NCBI GenBank assembly: GCA_037102815.1
Contig: BTPP01000001.1
Coordinates: forward strand, 6,535,001-6,599,000
Source of the DNA: Neurospora intermedia
Lineage: Eukaryota; Ascomycota; Sordariomycetes; Sordariales; Sordariaceae
Direction of reading: 5' to 3'
Length of the DNA stretch: 64,000 nt
Within the stretch, counting starts at the first letter, position 1. The number at the start of each line of letters is the position of its first letter. The position numbers were made by a program, and so were the translations under genes. The notes below the pieces were generated by a model. The model saw only the letters and a program-made list of their open reading frames with translations. It did not search any database and was not told the DNA's origin. This document shows, in pieces, positions 10,551 through 22,457 of the stretch.

Positions 10551-12801
10551 GATGTCGCCGTTGTTGACGTGATCAATAGCGCGCGCTCGGTGAGAGTGGT
10601 GTCGGTGTCAGGTTGATGTAAGAGGATCAAAGATTTTGTTGGAGTGGAAGTACGCGCAAGCCCGTTGGTTGTTCTTGTTTACCGATGTGCTTGACTGATT
10701 GCACGATGGCTGTTGCGTGAGTTGTATGAGAAAAGGAGAGAAACAATGGCGAGCTTGAAGAAGCAGATTGAGGGGTAGTTCCAAGTAAGGCGGCGGGTAT
10801 TTGAGTGTCAAGAAACAAAATAACTTGGAGCAAACGGATGCGCAGAGGACGGAGAATTTTGAGTGAAATGAAGTGACGAGTGGAGGGGCTTGATAAGACT
10901 TGAAGTGTGGACGAAAACCGCATCAAACAGACGACGGGACAGGAGAAGCGGGAAGGGGATTAGCCGGTGACGCAAGACACTGATAACAGCTTCCAGCGAG
11001 CAGTGATGCCTAGGTAAGGTATTTATGAACCCTGAGGGCCAAGGGAGACCATCACTTTCCTTCCACCTCAGATTATAATTGGTGACAAGGTGGCCAATCC
11101 AGAGCCCCCTTTTAACATTACGATCCATGGCCATTTGAATCGGACATCAACGTTGGGCGATCTCCCGGGCAATCATGACGCTGTCGAGGCCGAGATTGGA
11201 TACTAGGTAGGTAGGTAGGTACCTACATGTATCGGTAACTGTCGACCTCGTCTTCTGCCGGGTCTCGATCTCAATTTAGGCGGTGGAATACAATGATGAG
11301 CTGTCGTGTAATGGAAATCAACTACAGCGATAGCCAATAATGGCTGTCCACCTTGATATTCTGGTGACTCTTGTCTTCACTGAGAGAATATGATTCGATA
11401 CCAGGAGAGGCGGCGGCCAAGGCAGCCCCCGAGTAACACACTGGTGACTTCTCGAGACATAAGTGTAACTATGGAAAAGAACAAGTGTCGGTCAACATGT
11501 CTCACTTCGTTGTGGTGTATCGTAAAATGTCTTGTCGTGTTGTACTTCGAGTGTCGCAGAGTGAGTGGAAGGCCAAGGAAAGAAGAGGGAAGGAGAGGAC
11601 AAACAGCGGCACAGTATGAGAACCTTGATGGCCCAACAAGTGGCCTCAGATTGCGACAATCTGATAAGATGGCTTGGCAGGCGCCAACCAGCCAAAACTC
11701 CACAGACCAATCAGCTTGACCATTTCTAGGCTGATGTGGGCCCCTTGCGTCTTCCCCTCCCGTCAACCGTGAGGACCTTGATGGCCAATTCCCCTGGCTC
11801 CCCCGTCCTTTCCATTTCCCTTTTTTCCTCCGCACAAACAGATTCTTCCACGCCGCAGCTTCAGTTGTTCGCATCCCGTCAATTGAAAGTGAGATGACTC
11901 TTCAGTCTTAGACAAAATAAGCAATCAATCCGACACAAGTCCAAACTACCTATATATATTTCTCGTTACAAATGCCATACACAAATATCTTACACCCGCT
12001 CGATGCGGATGCGCTGTGGAGTTCACGCTGTCCCAACTATTCCACTTTGACGGACTTTAATTGCTGATCTGATGATTGAAAGTGGCTCACCCTCGGCACG
12101 GCGCAATGGAACGACTACAACTTCCAATCAGAAACTTGAATTGGTCAGGCACCAATTTTGAGAGTGTGAGCAACGGAAGGCTGCAAGTATGTAGGCTACT
12201 GGCAGGTTTGGTTTGGTAACATTTCCACAGACCATCAAGGTTCTCACACTCTCTCGACATTGGTGATGCCCTTGTCAAACTGTCCATTCCCCTTCCATCG
12301 CCCTAGTTCGGAGTTTAATTCTGTGGGTAGCCGCAAAGTAACTCTAGATATTGTATTTCCAGCAATTGGGCTGTCATTTTCACCGTCGTACTAATCCCAG
12401 GGGCATGATTTGCAGATGATTTCCACTACTAGGTCCATCTGTCCGACCAGCTGGTCCCCTACTTTACTGAGCCGGATCCCCTCCCTCTCTACAGAAACTG
12501 GAGGGGACCCTGATAACTTTGTGATGCCCTTCGCTTTGCGCTTCCATCTGATCACATCCAGCCCAGCCCTACAACCGCTCATCTATCCCTTCTCAGCAGC
12601 ACACGAGGCGGTGTCAACAGAACGGCTCGATTTAAGCCTTGCGCGCATCGTCCCATAGCCCTTGTGCCTGAACAAAACGGAACGAGAACCTCGCTGGCCG
12701 TGCGTGGTTCATCAACCTTCACCAGCGCAGTCATCGTAATCATTGCCTCGAGAACAGCCATAGAACCATTCAAAGGAGTGTTTCTTCGAAGCTTCTTTAA
12801 A
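10551..12801. other. Long divergent intergenic region (ATP-grasp / nicotianamine synthase)
   Basis: About 2.25 kb separates two divergent starts. It holds a (TAGG)n tract at 11203-11226 that folds with the following GTACCTAC. A repeated ACCTTGATGG sequence occurs near 11620 and 11775, and inverted (CCATCAAGGT) near 12233. An 11-base inverted pair, GAGAGTGTGAG, lies at 12160-12170 with its complement at 12243-12253. No convincing coding frame is seen; the minus frame 11377-11874 is low-complexity and unmatched. Confidence 0.45.
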
Positions 12802-13882
12802 ATGCCTGCCCTTCTCTCGGTTCTCGGTCTTGGTTCTCCAAGAAACCGCCAGTCTACTCACTACCTCGACAACAACACGAATCCGGATATCCTCGCCGAG
12901 AAAGTAGACAACATGGGCAGCTGCGCAAACATCACCAAGGCACAAATGATCGCCTTGAGCATTCTCGACACGCACAAACAACTGAAGAAGCTACCAACTT
13001 ACCAACCAGGAGAGGAAATCAACCATCTACTAGGAACTCTCGTCCACACATGCGTCCAGATCCACCCGCCAATCATTATCCAGCAGGTACATTTTTTCCC
13101 CCTGGAATTCCACTCAAGTTCAAGCTAATAATATCCAGATCCTCGACTTCCCCGGCCTCCAACAAATCCTCCCCTCGCTACGCACCATCTGCTCCGAAGC
13201 CGAATCCTGTCTCGAGAACCACTGGGCCGAGCGCGCCCTCGCCCTTGCCGATCAAGGCCACGAAACAGTCCTCAAGACTCTCCAAATCGACTTTCCCTAT
13301 TTCCAAAACTACGTCGACTTGGCACGCCTCGAACTCTCCGCCATTCGCGCCGCTTTGCCCCCCAACGCAAGCGCTACCTCCACCGCACCCTTCAGAAAAA
13401 TCACCTTTATCGGCTCTGGTCCCCTCCCGCTTACTTCGTGGTGTCTCCTCGATGAGATTCGCAAAACCGCCGGTCAAAACGACATGATCCCAACGATCTG
13501 CAACGTCGACATGTGCCCCGCCGCTATTGACGTCTCCTCGCAACTAAACGGCTCATTAGGACCCTGGGGTGAAGGGATGGAGTTCCTCTGCGGCGAGGCC
13601 GGGTCTTCGTCTATTAGTCTGGAAGACTCAGGCGTCGTCTACGTCGCTGCGCTCGTGGGGCTGTCGCAGGAAGATAAAGAGGAGATATTCTTGAAGGTCG
13701 TCAGGACCATGAGACCTGGTGCGTTGCTGGTGGTGAGGAGCGCGTGGGGGCTGAGGACCTGTTTGTACCCGGAGGTGAACGTCACCACGGAGAGACTGTT
13801 GGGGGTGTTGGAGTGTTGTGCCGTGGTGCATCCGTTTACGGATGTGGTGAATAGTGTGGTTGTTGCTAGGGTCAGGGGTTGA
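12802..13882 (+). CDS. Nicotianamine synthase (NAS)
   Basis: The model is exons 12802-13086 and 13139-13882, giving 342 residues. The donor GTACAT and an acceptor after a CTAATAA branch region join in phase 0. The protein has the NAS layout. An N-terminal helical region (about 40-170) carries the SEAESCLENHWA stretch, and FPYFQNYVDLARLE comes at about 147-160. The SAM-binding motif ITFIGSGPLPLTS is at about 183-195. The late EVVNSVV-type ending DVVNSVVVARVRG closes the Rossmann-like domain. NAS joins three aminopropyl-carboxyl groups from S-adenosylmethionine to form nicotianamine, a metal chelator for Fe, Ni, Zn and Cu. In filamentous fungi NAS is known to be active and short compared with fused plant forms. 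The start could also be ATG 12913 or upstream 12664; 12802 is chosen as a plausible ATG with a clean purine-rich context (AAAATGCC). Confidence 0.88.
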
Positions 13883-14450
13883 GGTCTGAGGCATCAGAAA
13901 AGGAGACATGGGACAAATAGGTGTTGAGCGGGGAAGGAAACGGATGTTTGAGCAAAGAAAATAAAAGATTCGGCGGACGGGGCCGGTTGGGAAAGAGGAA
14001 GAGAAAAGAACAAAGGGATGGTTTTAGTGATTTAAAAGTTCGCAAGAAATCTAAAAATGCATTAATGACTTCAAAACATGGAGTTCCTTTGCAGAATGGT
14101 GCTGATGTTGAATCCCATTGGGTCTCCTTCTCTAGAGGTATGACCACTAGAAGTCCTTCGAGATCAAAGCCGGAGTAAAGTCGGAACCTTCTCAACCGCT
14201 TGGCAGGTTCGAGCCATATCTGGAGAAAGTCGGACTCGATGCCTCTACATTGGTCTTGCAGCTGGTAATAACCTTCACTATTGCTACCGCACTCGTAATT
14301 CTCTTCGGCACATTTCCCGAAGAACACCTCGGCAATGCCCAGCCGCTGGACATATGGGCAATGGTGAGGATATAAGCCTGTACCTCTACTATACGCGGAC
14401 ATCTGTGTTGAGTACAATATTCAAGAAGAAAGAAAATAAACCCTCGTTAT
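13883..14450. other. Convergent 3' intergenic region
   Basis: This is the space between nicotianamine synthase (+) and the DUF7708-like gene (-), both ending here. A-rich and G-rich runs lie at 13950-14070. No coding signal stands out on either strand. Confidence 0.5.
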
Positions 14451-16623
14451 TCAGAAGCCAGCCATCATGCGCTGAACATCTAACTCATGGCCATCCTCAA
14501 ACAGCGATTGTTCAAGGTGAACGACGGCCGCCTGTATATCCCAGCCGTTCCGCTGCGAAGGAGTGGGATTCGTGACAAGAATCTTGAGCACCAACCCTCT
14601 GTTAGCATTAGCTCGCGACTCGAGGACGAGTCGGTTCAGGAACGCCATCACAAGCGCCATTTCATCGCCATGTGACCCCGATGCATACCAGAATGCGCCA
14701 TCTACCAAGATGTAGACAACACCGACGGGTACGTTGTGCAAAAGCATGTTGAAGACAGAGCAAGCCGTCAATAAATCGTTCATCATGAGCCCTTGAGCGA
14801 GCAGATTCAGGTCGTTGCCGGTCGTGGAAAGGTTGGCGTTCCCCCCAAATGGTTGCAGGAGTTGCAGCGCCAGACTGCGCATCAGTCCATAGCCGCCTCC
14901 CAATACGTCGCCGTCTGCAGAGTGCAGGCCGCAGAAGAAGCAGAGCCGGATCATGCCAGGGGCAGACATCATCTCGGTGATCAAGGCGCAGAGGTAGCTG
15001 AGGGTGGAGAATGACGAGTCACCTTCCAGCGACCGCTCGTCGTGGAGGACAAGGATCTGTGACTCGAGAGACTTGAGCCAGACCACGAATGCATCCTCAT
15101 TCAGGAGATACCCGATCTGGTTCTGACCCCTGGACGACGGCGGCGATCTCAGGGCTAACTGGACGTCCGCCTTGGAAATGGCCAGTAAATCCTCCGCCAC
15201 GGTTGGGTTGCCGCCGTTCCAGTTGGTGCAGAGAAGCGGCCACAGCTGAGAAGAGGGCATATTGGCCGGTGCGTTGAACCCAGGGGGTGGCATTTGGGGC
15301 TGCATTAGTCCCACATACTGTATGTACTGTACAGTCGTTCGGGACATGGCCGCGTTCTGCACCTCTTTTCTTACAAGCTGTTCCATCCGGGCTTTTCCGG
15401 AAGGTATGGTCAGCTTTCTGGCAGAATCTTCTCCCGAATGTTGTGTTTTGGATGAACTCACCGGGGAAGTCTCTCACAAGTCCCCCGAGGGTGAAGTATA
15501 AAGCCATCATTGGCGATGCTATAGCCCGGACGTTCTTGTCAATTTCCCCAACGCGCGTCTGGAAGCAAATTGACACAGAGCCCTCGAACGATGCTGAGGC
15601 CTTCTTCACCTTGTCGACGGCATCATCTAGCTTCGACCCATAGTCTGCTTGCTGAAAGAAGGCCTTGAAGGACTCAACTAAATGGAATATCAGTATGTGC
15701 TCGGGACTGTGGCTATCAAAACTTCCACTTCCAGGCTGGTGTGACTGCGGGAGTGGAGGGCTAAGGGGTGGTGAATGGGAACCTGGAAAAGCGGAACATA
15801 CTAGCACTTGATCGATTCAGATAGCAGACGATGTAGGCAACAAAGTCCAAAATGGCCATGTAGAGGTCCTCCGACTTCTCTTTCAAATCCGGGTCGTCGC
15901 TGTAAAGCTTGATCTGTGCCTTGCTATGCGAGACAGTGTCGCCCAAACTGTCCAGCATCTGCAAGATGGTCTCGCGGACCTCCTTTTTGCGCTTTGCCGT
16001 CTAGACGTTGACTGTAAGTACAACCTTTGGAGAAAACATAAAAAGGAGGGAAACTGCCTCACATTGCACAATAGTCTAAGACCGCCGGCTAGCAGACCAG
16101 TGTACTCACCGTCCGGTATTAGTTGGACCAGGAATTCGATGCGGCGGGCAGCGATACCGCCAAGTCTATCCGCTGCTTCAAAGGGTTTCCGCCAACTGCG
16201 GCGTCTCTTGTCGTGGCCTTCGACGGCTTCCATTGCCTTTGCCACTTCGTCCTCCACGCCATCCCAGGACTTGCAGCTGAAGGCCTCGGTCGCGCTCTTG
16301 TCGCCAGTGACCGCCAAGAAATGATGCATACATTCCGTAAAGTTTACAACGTAAACTCGAAACCTTTGAACGCTCGTCGTCAGTCGCTTGCATGGCCACT
16401 CCTGATAACAGCAAGGGAACTCTCACTTTTCCGACGGCTCAAGTTGCTTCGGTACCACCGGGGCCGGACTGGGGAGCCGGCCATGATGCGCAATGTACAG
16501 TGATTCTGCCCTTTCAAGCGTTGCTGGATCGGGATTTGCCCAGCTGTCGTCAAACTTGCTAGCCTGGCCCGCTGCCAGATATTGCAAAACGGGTGTCAGG
16601 TCTCTGTGGTCCATGATCGCCAA
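14451..16623 (-). CDS. DUF7708/STAND-like fungal protein (possible recognition or signalling protein)
   Basis: The model has five exons: 16623-16427, 16363-16063, 16000-15802, 15677-15462 and 15391-14451, giving 617 residues. All junctions are in phase. The last intron (70 bases) has a perfect GCTGACC branch site. Residues ~95-230 resemble the fungal DUF7708 helical domain that precedes NACHT/STAND modules (WRKPFEAADRLGGIAARRIE, IPDGEYTGLLAGGLRLL). The C-terminal half has a degenerate STAND-like layout: ILVLHDERSLE, then LSYLCALI, a FFCGLHS strand, LMRSLALQLL and VYILVDGAF. No clear Walker A GxxxxGK[ST] is visible, so ATP binding is doubtful. A role in sensing is inferred from family architecture only. 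It shares a 945-base divergent promoter region with the AAA ATPase. Confidence 0.65.
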
Positions 16624-17568
16624 AGCGTGCCGGTGCCGGAAGACTTCAGGTTAATCTCTTTGGGTTTCTTGGACAAGAATCGAGTTGTTGCTGAGAGTGA
16701 TGAGAGGAGATTTCCTCCACGGGTCCTTGGTCTCTGGAAATTGTGATTACGACAATAGGACCGTGTAGAAGCCGTGCGTTGTTCCCGTTGTTGTGCCAGA
16801 GCCTTACTAGTTACTATGAGGATCATGAGTGCCCAACCTCTGGGGACGCCGGTCTGGTTTGTTACGATGAATGGCCCCCTTCGTCAATCAGGAAGTACAC
16901 CTTATGCAATGCATGCGGAAGGGGGCTTGCCAATCACGCTCTGTTAGGAAAGATCATTGCGCCTGCAGCGGCTGTGTGATTACGCTGTGTGAATGGACAC
17001 AACAGTTGGCCCAAAGCCGGCCTAGATCCACTAGGAAGGACGGTTCAGCTGAGGCGAGTTAGGCAGCTTTGAGCGGCTTTTCATGATACCTCAATCGATG
17101 ACCTCCAGCCTGCTTCATACCTACGGCATTGTGGTTGGACGCCGTGGTGAATTCCGTGCATATGGTGGCGTCGAGGTAGTACAAGTGGCGAAGAAAGCTG
17201 AGGAGATGAAGTGGGGAGTGGGTGTGATTGCATAATCTGTGCATGAAATATAGAACCTCAAGGTGAGTGGTGACTGGATGTCTTTACGACAGCCTCGTCG
17301 TTGCTTGTAATGGGACTTCGGGCAGCGATGCAGATGAATCAACGCAAAGCAAAGAACTGAGAGGCCACTACTTTTTTTGGAGCAACCCCGAAATAAAGAA
17401 AATAAAAAACCATCATTGCATTGGAAACCCACCATTCAAGCTTCAACCGCCAGAGCTTAGAGAGACCAAAAGACAAATCCATCATCTTCAGCACCTCCCT
17501 TCTCGGCAGTCTTTAGCTGGAAAATCTCCCAGATTCCGACCATCCAGAAAGTCACGGGAACGGACCAA
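16624..17568. other. Divergent promoter region
   Basis: This is 945 bases between the DUF7708-like gene (-) and the AAA ATPase gene (+). A plus frame at 16743-16979 contains LCNACG by chance but lacks the paired cysteines of a GATA finger. No gene is supported. Confidence 0.5.
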
Positions 17569-20500
17569 ATGCCCAGCTTCAGAACTTTCATCAAGAAGAA
17601 GCGCACCGATCGGCATGAGCCAACGTCCCCAGACAGGCCTGTGACTACCTCTACTAGTGCTCATGGTTCTGATCCTGAAACCCCCAAATCGGAAGTCTCT
17701 CTCGGGAAAGAACAGGAGCCTGTCCTCGGAAAGCAACAGGAAGCTTGCTCCGAGGACCAGCAGGTGTCTACCCCATCAGACCAGCAAGATACGTCCGGGG
17801 AAGTGCCTCGAGTCACAGCTAAAGACCAGGAGCTCAAACATGCGGCCGAGATCATTCGGAAGGTAGCCAGCCTGGGCCAAGATCTCAGTTCTTTTCTTGA
17901 GGATGCCGAGGTGGACGGCGAAGTTAAATACGACATCAATGCGCCTGGGCGCTCTCTCCGATCCGAGCTGAGGAAATATGCGCGTCTACGGGCGGACCTG
18001 CCGAGGTATGAAACCAGTTCGGACACAGATGAGGAAGTAACTGTGCGGTCCGGTAGAGACTCGGAAACTACCGGCACGGGTGTTTCCACGGGAGAGCTCG
18101 AAGTCGTACCTTGGGAGGAGGCTAGTAGTCTTGCGCCCTCACTAGGCAAATATGCCGCAATCCAGATTCCAAGCCAACAGCCAACTGCCGATGATCTGAA
18201 TCCTCAGCCTCAACGGAAGCGACACATGCAGAAAGTCACCCCTGCGCCACGAAAAGATCTAGTTCCTGGCGCCGTCAAGATAAAAGGTAAACTGAAAAGC
18301 GCCGAAGCTGTCCCCACCAAGAAGCCCTTCATCAGAAACGGCCTTCCCAGGGAGCCCAATGACCCTAACGCACTGCCGCTCGAAGAGCTTCCTGACCGCA
18401 TTTGCATCCGCTCCCAAAGCCTGGCAATATTCCTGAACTTCAACATCCACGATGGAACCCTGAACTGCACCAGATTAACAAAAATGCCTTTCATCATTCC
18501 GAGGCCCTTCAAATTTCTTGTTGAAAAAGGTCGAGATATCCGGGACGGATTGGCAGCCCTGAAACAAGTTCGGGCTGAGCGGTTTCCTGCTAAGAGCGAA
18601 GACGACTATGACCAAGCATGGAAGGAAGCCATACCCCTGGATGAGATGGACAGAGATGAGGTTGATCCGCATCAGCTCAGTCAGGTCCAGCTCACGGCGC
18701 TGATCAAGGACCTGGGCGCATTGGTCAGGTTTATAGACGGTTATGTCACGCCATCGCTTTCCATTGCCCAGGCTGACCAAGTCTACTTCTCTGACCTGTG
18801 GTTTCTCTTTCCTGCCCGATCTCTCATTTACGTCCGAGACAAAGAAATCCCACAGAAGATCTGGAAAGTCATCCAGCGTACCGGGGGCAAAAGAGACTCG
18901 ACTTACGAGCCTACTACGCTACCGCGCGGCCGCAGAAGCGAATCGCCTCGCTCGGTAGACACCTTTGTCATCGATTGCTTCCATTTCGACCACGACGACA
19001 ATCGCTACGTCCAGACCTATCGCAGGATTCAGATTGACCATTTTGAAGGCTGCTTGCCCATCATAGCGCTTCCCGTTGTGCCGATTCAGGTGGCCGAGAG
19101 AGAACAGTTGGTTGATCGGTCGACTCTCGTAGAGCGCGGCAAGCTCTTTGTCAAATGCACCCGGCCAAGCCACATGCAATATACGGGACGCAACCAGGTC
19201 CTGCGACCCAACGGCGCCAAGCTCCACGAGAAGGATGCCGATGTGCCTGATAACGCCACGCGTTACGCAGAATGGATCGAGAGCGAGGTGATGGTCGACT
19301 TTGAACGAGCCTTGCAGGAGATGCCGGGATGGCGACCTGGCTTGGACGAGCTTGATCTCTACAAGGCCTCAACCGGCGAGAGGCGCCCTGTAGGCATCGA
19401 CAATGACACGGTTTGGGATACCAAGCTCTCAGAGCAAGTGATTCATGAGGATTGGGCAAAGTGTCAGAGATGGGGCAAGGAGCGTACCGACCCGACCGAC
19501 GATGAGGATCTGCTGCTTCTGCCGGCCCGAGTATTTGCGTTTGTTTTCCGTACGAGGAAATGGGGTAAGTTTGCCTTCCACCGACTTGTCTTGGGAGGCT
19601 GTATGGCCTGCCTACCTAGCATCACCTGTCGCTGACGACGAGTCCATTGACAACACAGCCTGCCTTCGAATTGGCAAAGATAACGACGGAGAGGAGATGA
19701 TGAAGGAAAAGCATCAGCGACGGGAGCCCTGGGACGATTTACAGCTACCCGACGGCCATAAGCGCCTGGTACAGTCCCTCATTGAATCTCACTCCGACCA
19801 CAAGGGACCTCACAGCCTGCATTTTGATCTTGTAAGAACCAAGGGCAAGTACATCACTAGCTGGGTAGCAATGACTGTTGCTGCCGTCGCTTGTGGTCCG
19901 CTGGCTAATCGATGGCAGGTAAGGGACTCACGATCCTCTTACATGGAGTGCCCGGCGTGGGAAAGACATCAACAGCTCGTAAGTGGTATCCGTCACGGCG
20001 CAGAGCCGTGCGCCTTGGACCTATCCAAAGATTAGGTACTAACACAAGTTACCTACCTAGAATGCGCTGCCGAAGCAAATAATCGACCCCTACTTCCTAT
20101 CACTTGCGGTCAGTACTCTTTCCGAACAAACAACGACTAGGAGCTAACTCGGCATACCTAGGTGACCTTGGTACTTCTCCACGAGAAGTGGAAAAGAAGC
20201 TAGAACAGGCATTCCAGCTTGCCCAGCTGTGGAGCTGTGTCCTCCTTCTCGACGAGGCCGACGTATTCTTGGCTCAGAGGAGGGCGCAGGACATTGACCG
20301 AAACGCTTTAGTCTCTGGTAAGACCTTGGTTCTGAGCGAGAAGATGAAGCCTCAACCTGGGCCTACTACTGACAGGTTATCTCTGCAGTTTTCCTCCGGG
20401 TTCTCGAATATTATGAAGGAATTCTCTTCCTGACCACCAACCGGGTTGGTGTGTTTGACGAGGCCTTCAAGTCGCGCATCCACTTGCCCCTGTACTATCC

Positions 20501-21242
20501 ACCGCTAGAGTGGAAGTATGCCGAGAAGATTTGGAAGACCCATCTTGGCAAGCTCGTCAAAAGCGGCCTGGTCGATGTGGACGAAGAGGACATTGTCTCC
20601 TACGCCGAGACATTATTCGAAAAACAAAGCGCAGTGAACTCCAAGATCGGCCCGGTCTGGAATGGCCGCCAAATCCGAAACGCCTTCCAGAGCGTCGTCG
20701 CGCTTGCAGGTTACAAGTCCACCGGGGGCAGGATCAAGGTTGAGAGAGAGCATTTTGATCGCGTGGCCAAGGTATCCAACGAGTTCAACCACTATCTCTG
20801 GAGCATCAAGTCCGAGACCGACTCAGCCAAGGCCGAGAGGTCAGGTTACCGCATCGATAAGTACCGCGTCGACGAGGCCATACACCTGCAAACGGGGCAA
20901 CAGCCATCACAACATCAAAATTTTGGCGGTATGGTGTTCGGGCAGATGAAGCCGTCGCCGAACGCAGGTGCGCAGCAGCCTGGTGCAATGCCTATGATGA
21001 ATTCTGGTTTTCCACCCTTTTCCCAGCATCAGGAGAGCAACGGGTTTTATAGCTCTCAACCTCAGCAAACCCATACAGCCACCTATCCCACAATGCTTGG
21101 AGCACAGGGGTCACCGATGGGATATGCCGCCATGAATCCGTCCCAGCAATACGGAGCTAACTTTGGTGGGCAACCACCACAGGGCAACTCGCTGCCCCAG
21201 GCCAACTTTGCGCCGCAGAACGACTCTGGAAAGCGGAAGTAA
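17569..21242 (+). CDS. AAA-family ATPase with long fungal N-terminal region (DUF7025-type)
   Basis: The model has six exons: 17569-19564, 19659-19844, 19919-19978, 20061-20108, 20162-20317 and 20389-21242, giving 1099 residues. Every internal exon is in phase 1. The second intron has a GC donor (GCAAGT at 19845). The N-terminal ~200 residues are charged and probably disordered. Residues ~260-640 match the arrangement of fungal AAA proteins with a DUF7025-like domain (FLFPARSLIYV, FVIDCFHFDHD). The AAA module follows: Walker A GVPGVGKT (737-744), Walker B VLLLDEA (about 790-796), sensor-1 LFLTTNR and an FKSRIHL segment supplying arginine fingers. The Gln/Pro/Gly-rich tail (after about 970) looks disordered. 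The usual TAEC after Walker A reads TAQC here. The client is unknown; such proteins are presumed chaperone-like remodellers. Confidence 0.85.
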
Positions 21243-22457
21243 TGGTATAACGGGGTTCTGGATTTCTTATTCATTCGACAGATTGATTCAAGGCGAAGCC
21301 GGACCCTGGCGGCATTTGATCGATGGTTCGTTCATGTTGGTGAGTACATGTACCTATCGCAGCGGGTATATAGGGAGGGTACCTAGGTAGGCTAGTTTCA
21401 AAATTGAAACTGATCAGACAGGCGCGTGATGTTGACCAGGGACATTGTAAACATCGTTACACACTGCGAAAGAAGAATGTTGATGAGAATGGAGGAAACG
21501 TGGGTGTTGTTGCATGCTGTCTTTCTTGACCGGGCCAAGTCGTTGTGGCCCGTGCACCTGCGAGGTGTTGAGGGAAGCTGATAGTGCAATAACACTCATT
21601 GTGGCTTCACCTCAAGTCAAGCCAGGAATGACTTCCTTGCGCATTTTCACTTTCGTTCTACCTCTCACAACTTCCATCGTCTTCACTTTGCTCCCTTCCT
21701 CATCCACTTTTTTCGTTCAATGCCGACGTGGCAACAGGCACTCCGCATCCCAGCACCGTCGACGACCGGCGAGGATGACAGCCAGCTGAAGTTACCCTGC
21801 TATCTTGTTTGATGCAAATGTTGCCCCTGTTTTGTTAAGGTCATATCACTCATTCAGCTTTGGAAGTTTGGCCGAGCGATCATGTGAAATCAAGCGACAA
21901 CGACACCAATGTATTTCGCACTTCGTCGATGCGTTTCCCATCGTCAAATCTTCAAGTTGTTCATTTTCAATTGACAGGCTGTATGTTTTACCCTATTGCA
22001 TCGACGGGTGTCTGCTGGCTGGCTTTCATTACTCCTCGGCCCACTTTCCACATGCACCTGCCCCTTGAAGTTCCAGCGAGTAGGAGGAGGTGGCATCTAG
22101 TTTTTACGGTTTCTTGATAACCCGACATGGGACGCATCCTTCCCGCTAGGCATTGCCAGTAAGATACCAGACGCTGATATTCCAGGAAAACCAGAAAGGC
22201 ATATCTATCTGTCTATTGTGCTGTACAACTCCGCTTTCTCTATACAAGCCTTGATGCTTTTAGGGCGTGAGACCCAATCTCCCAAGTCTAGTTAGTGTAT
22301 ATATTTTTTAGACAGTGTTCCGCTCAAGGACGATCCAGATGAATATCCAGCACCTGCACCATGATCATCAACCGGACCATCTATCCCAAATCCAACCCAA
22401 ACCATTCATCATCCCATTAGATCCATCACCTCATTTCTTTTCGCACTCAAGATCCCC
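21243..22457. other. Convergent 3' intergenic region
   Basis: About 1.2 kb lies between the AAA ATPase (+) and the desaturase-like gene (-), which end toward each other. A CCTAGGTAGGC motif is near 21382. No convincing gene is seen; the small overlapping frames lack domains. Confidence 0.45.

Noticed and set aside
11377-11874. 165-codon minus-strand frame between ATP-grasp and NAS genes
   Set aside because: No domain, irregular composition, and no supporting splice or start context.
16743-16979. Plus frame with LCNACG resembling a GATA zinc finger
   Set aside because: The first Cys pair and the tryptophan-containing loop are missing and the frame lies in a promoter region.
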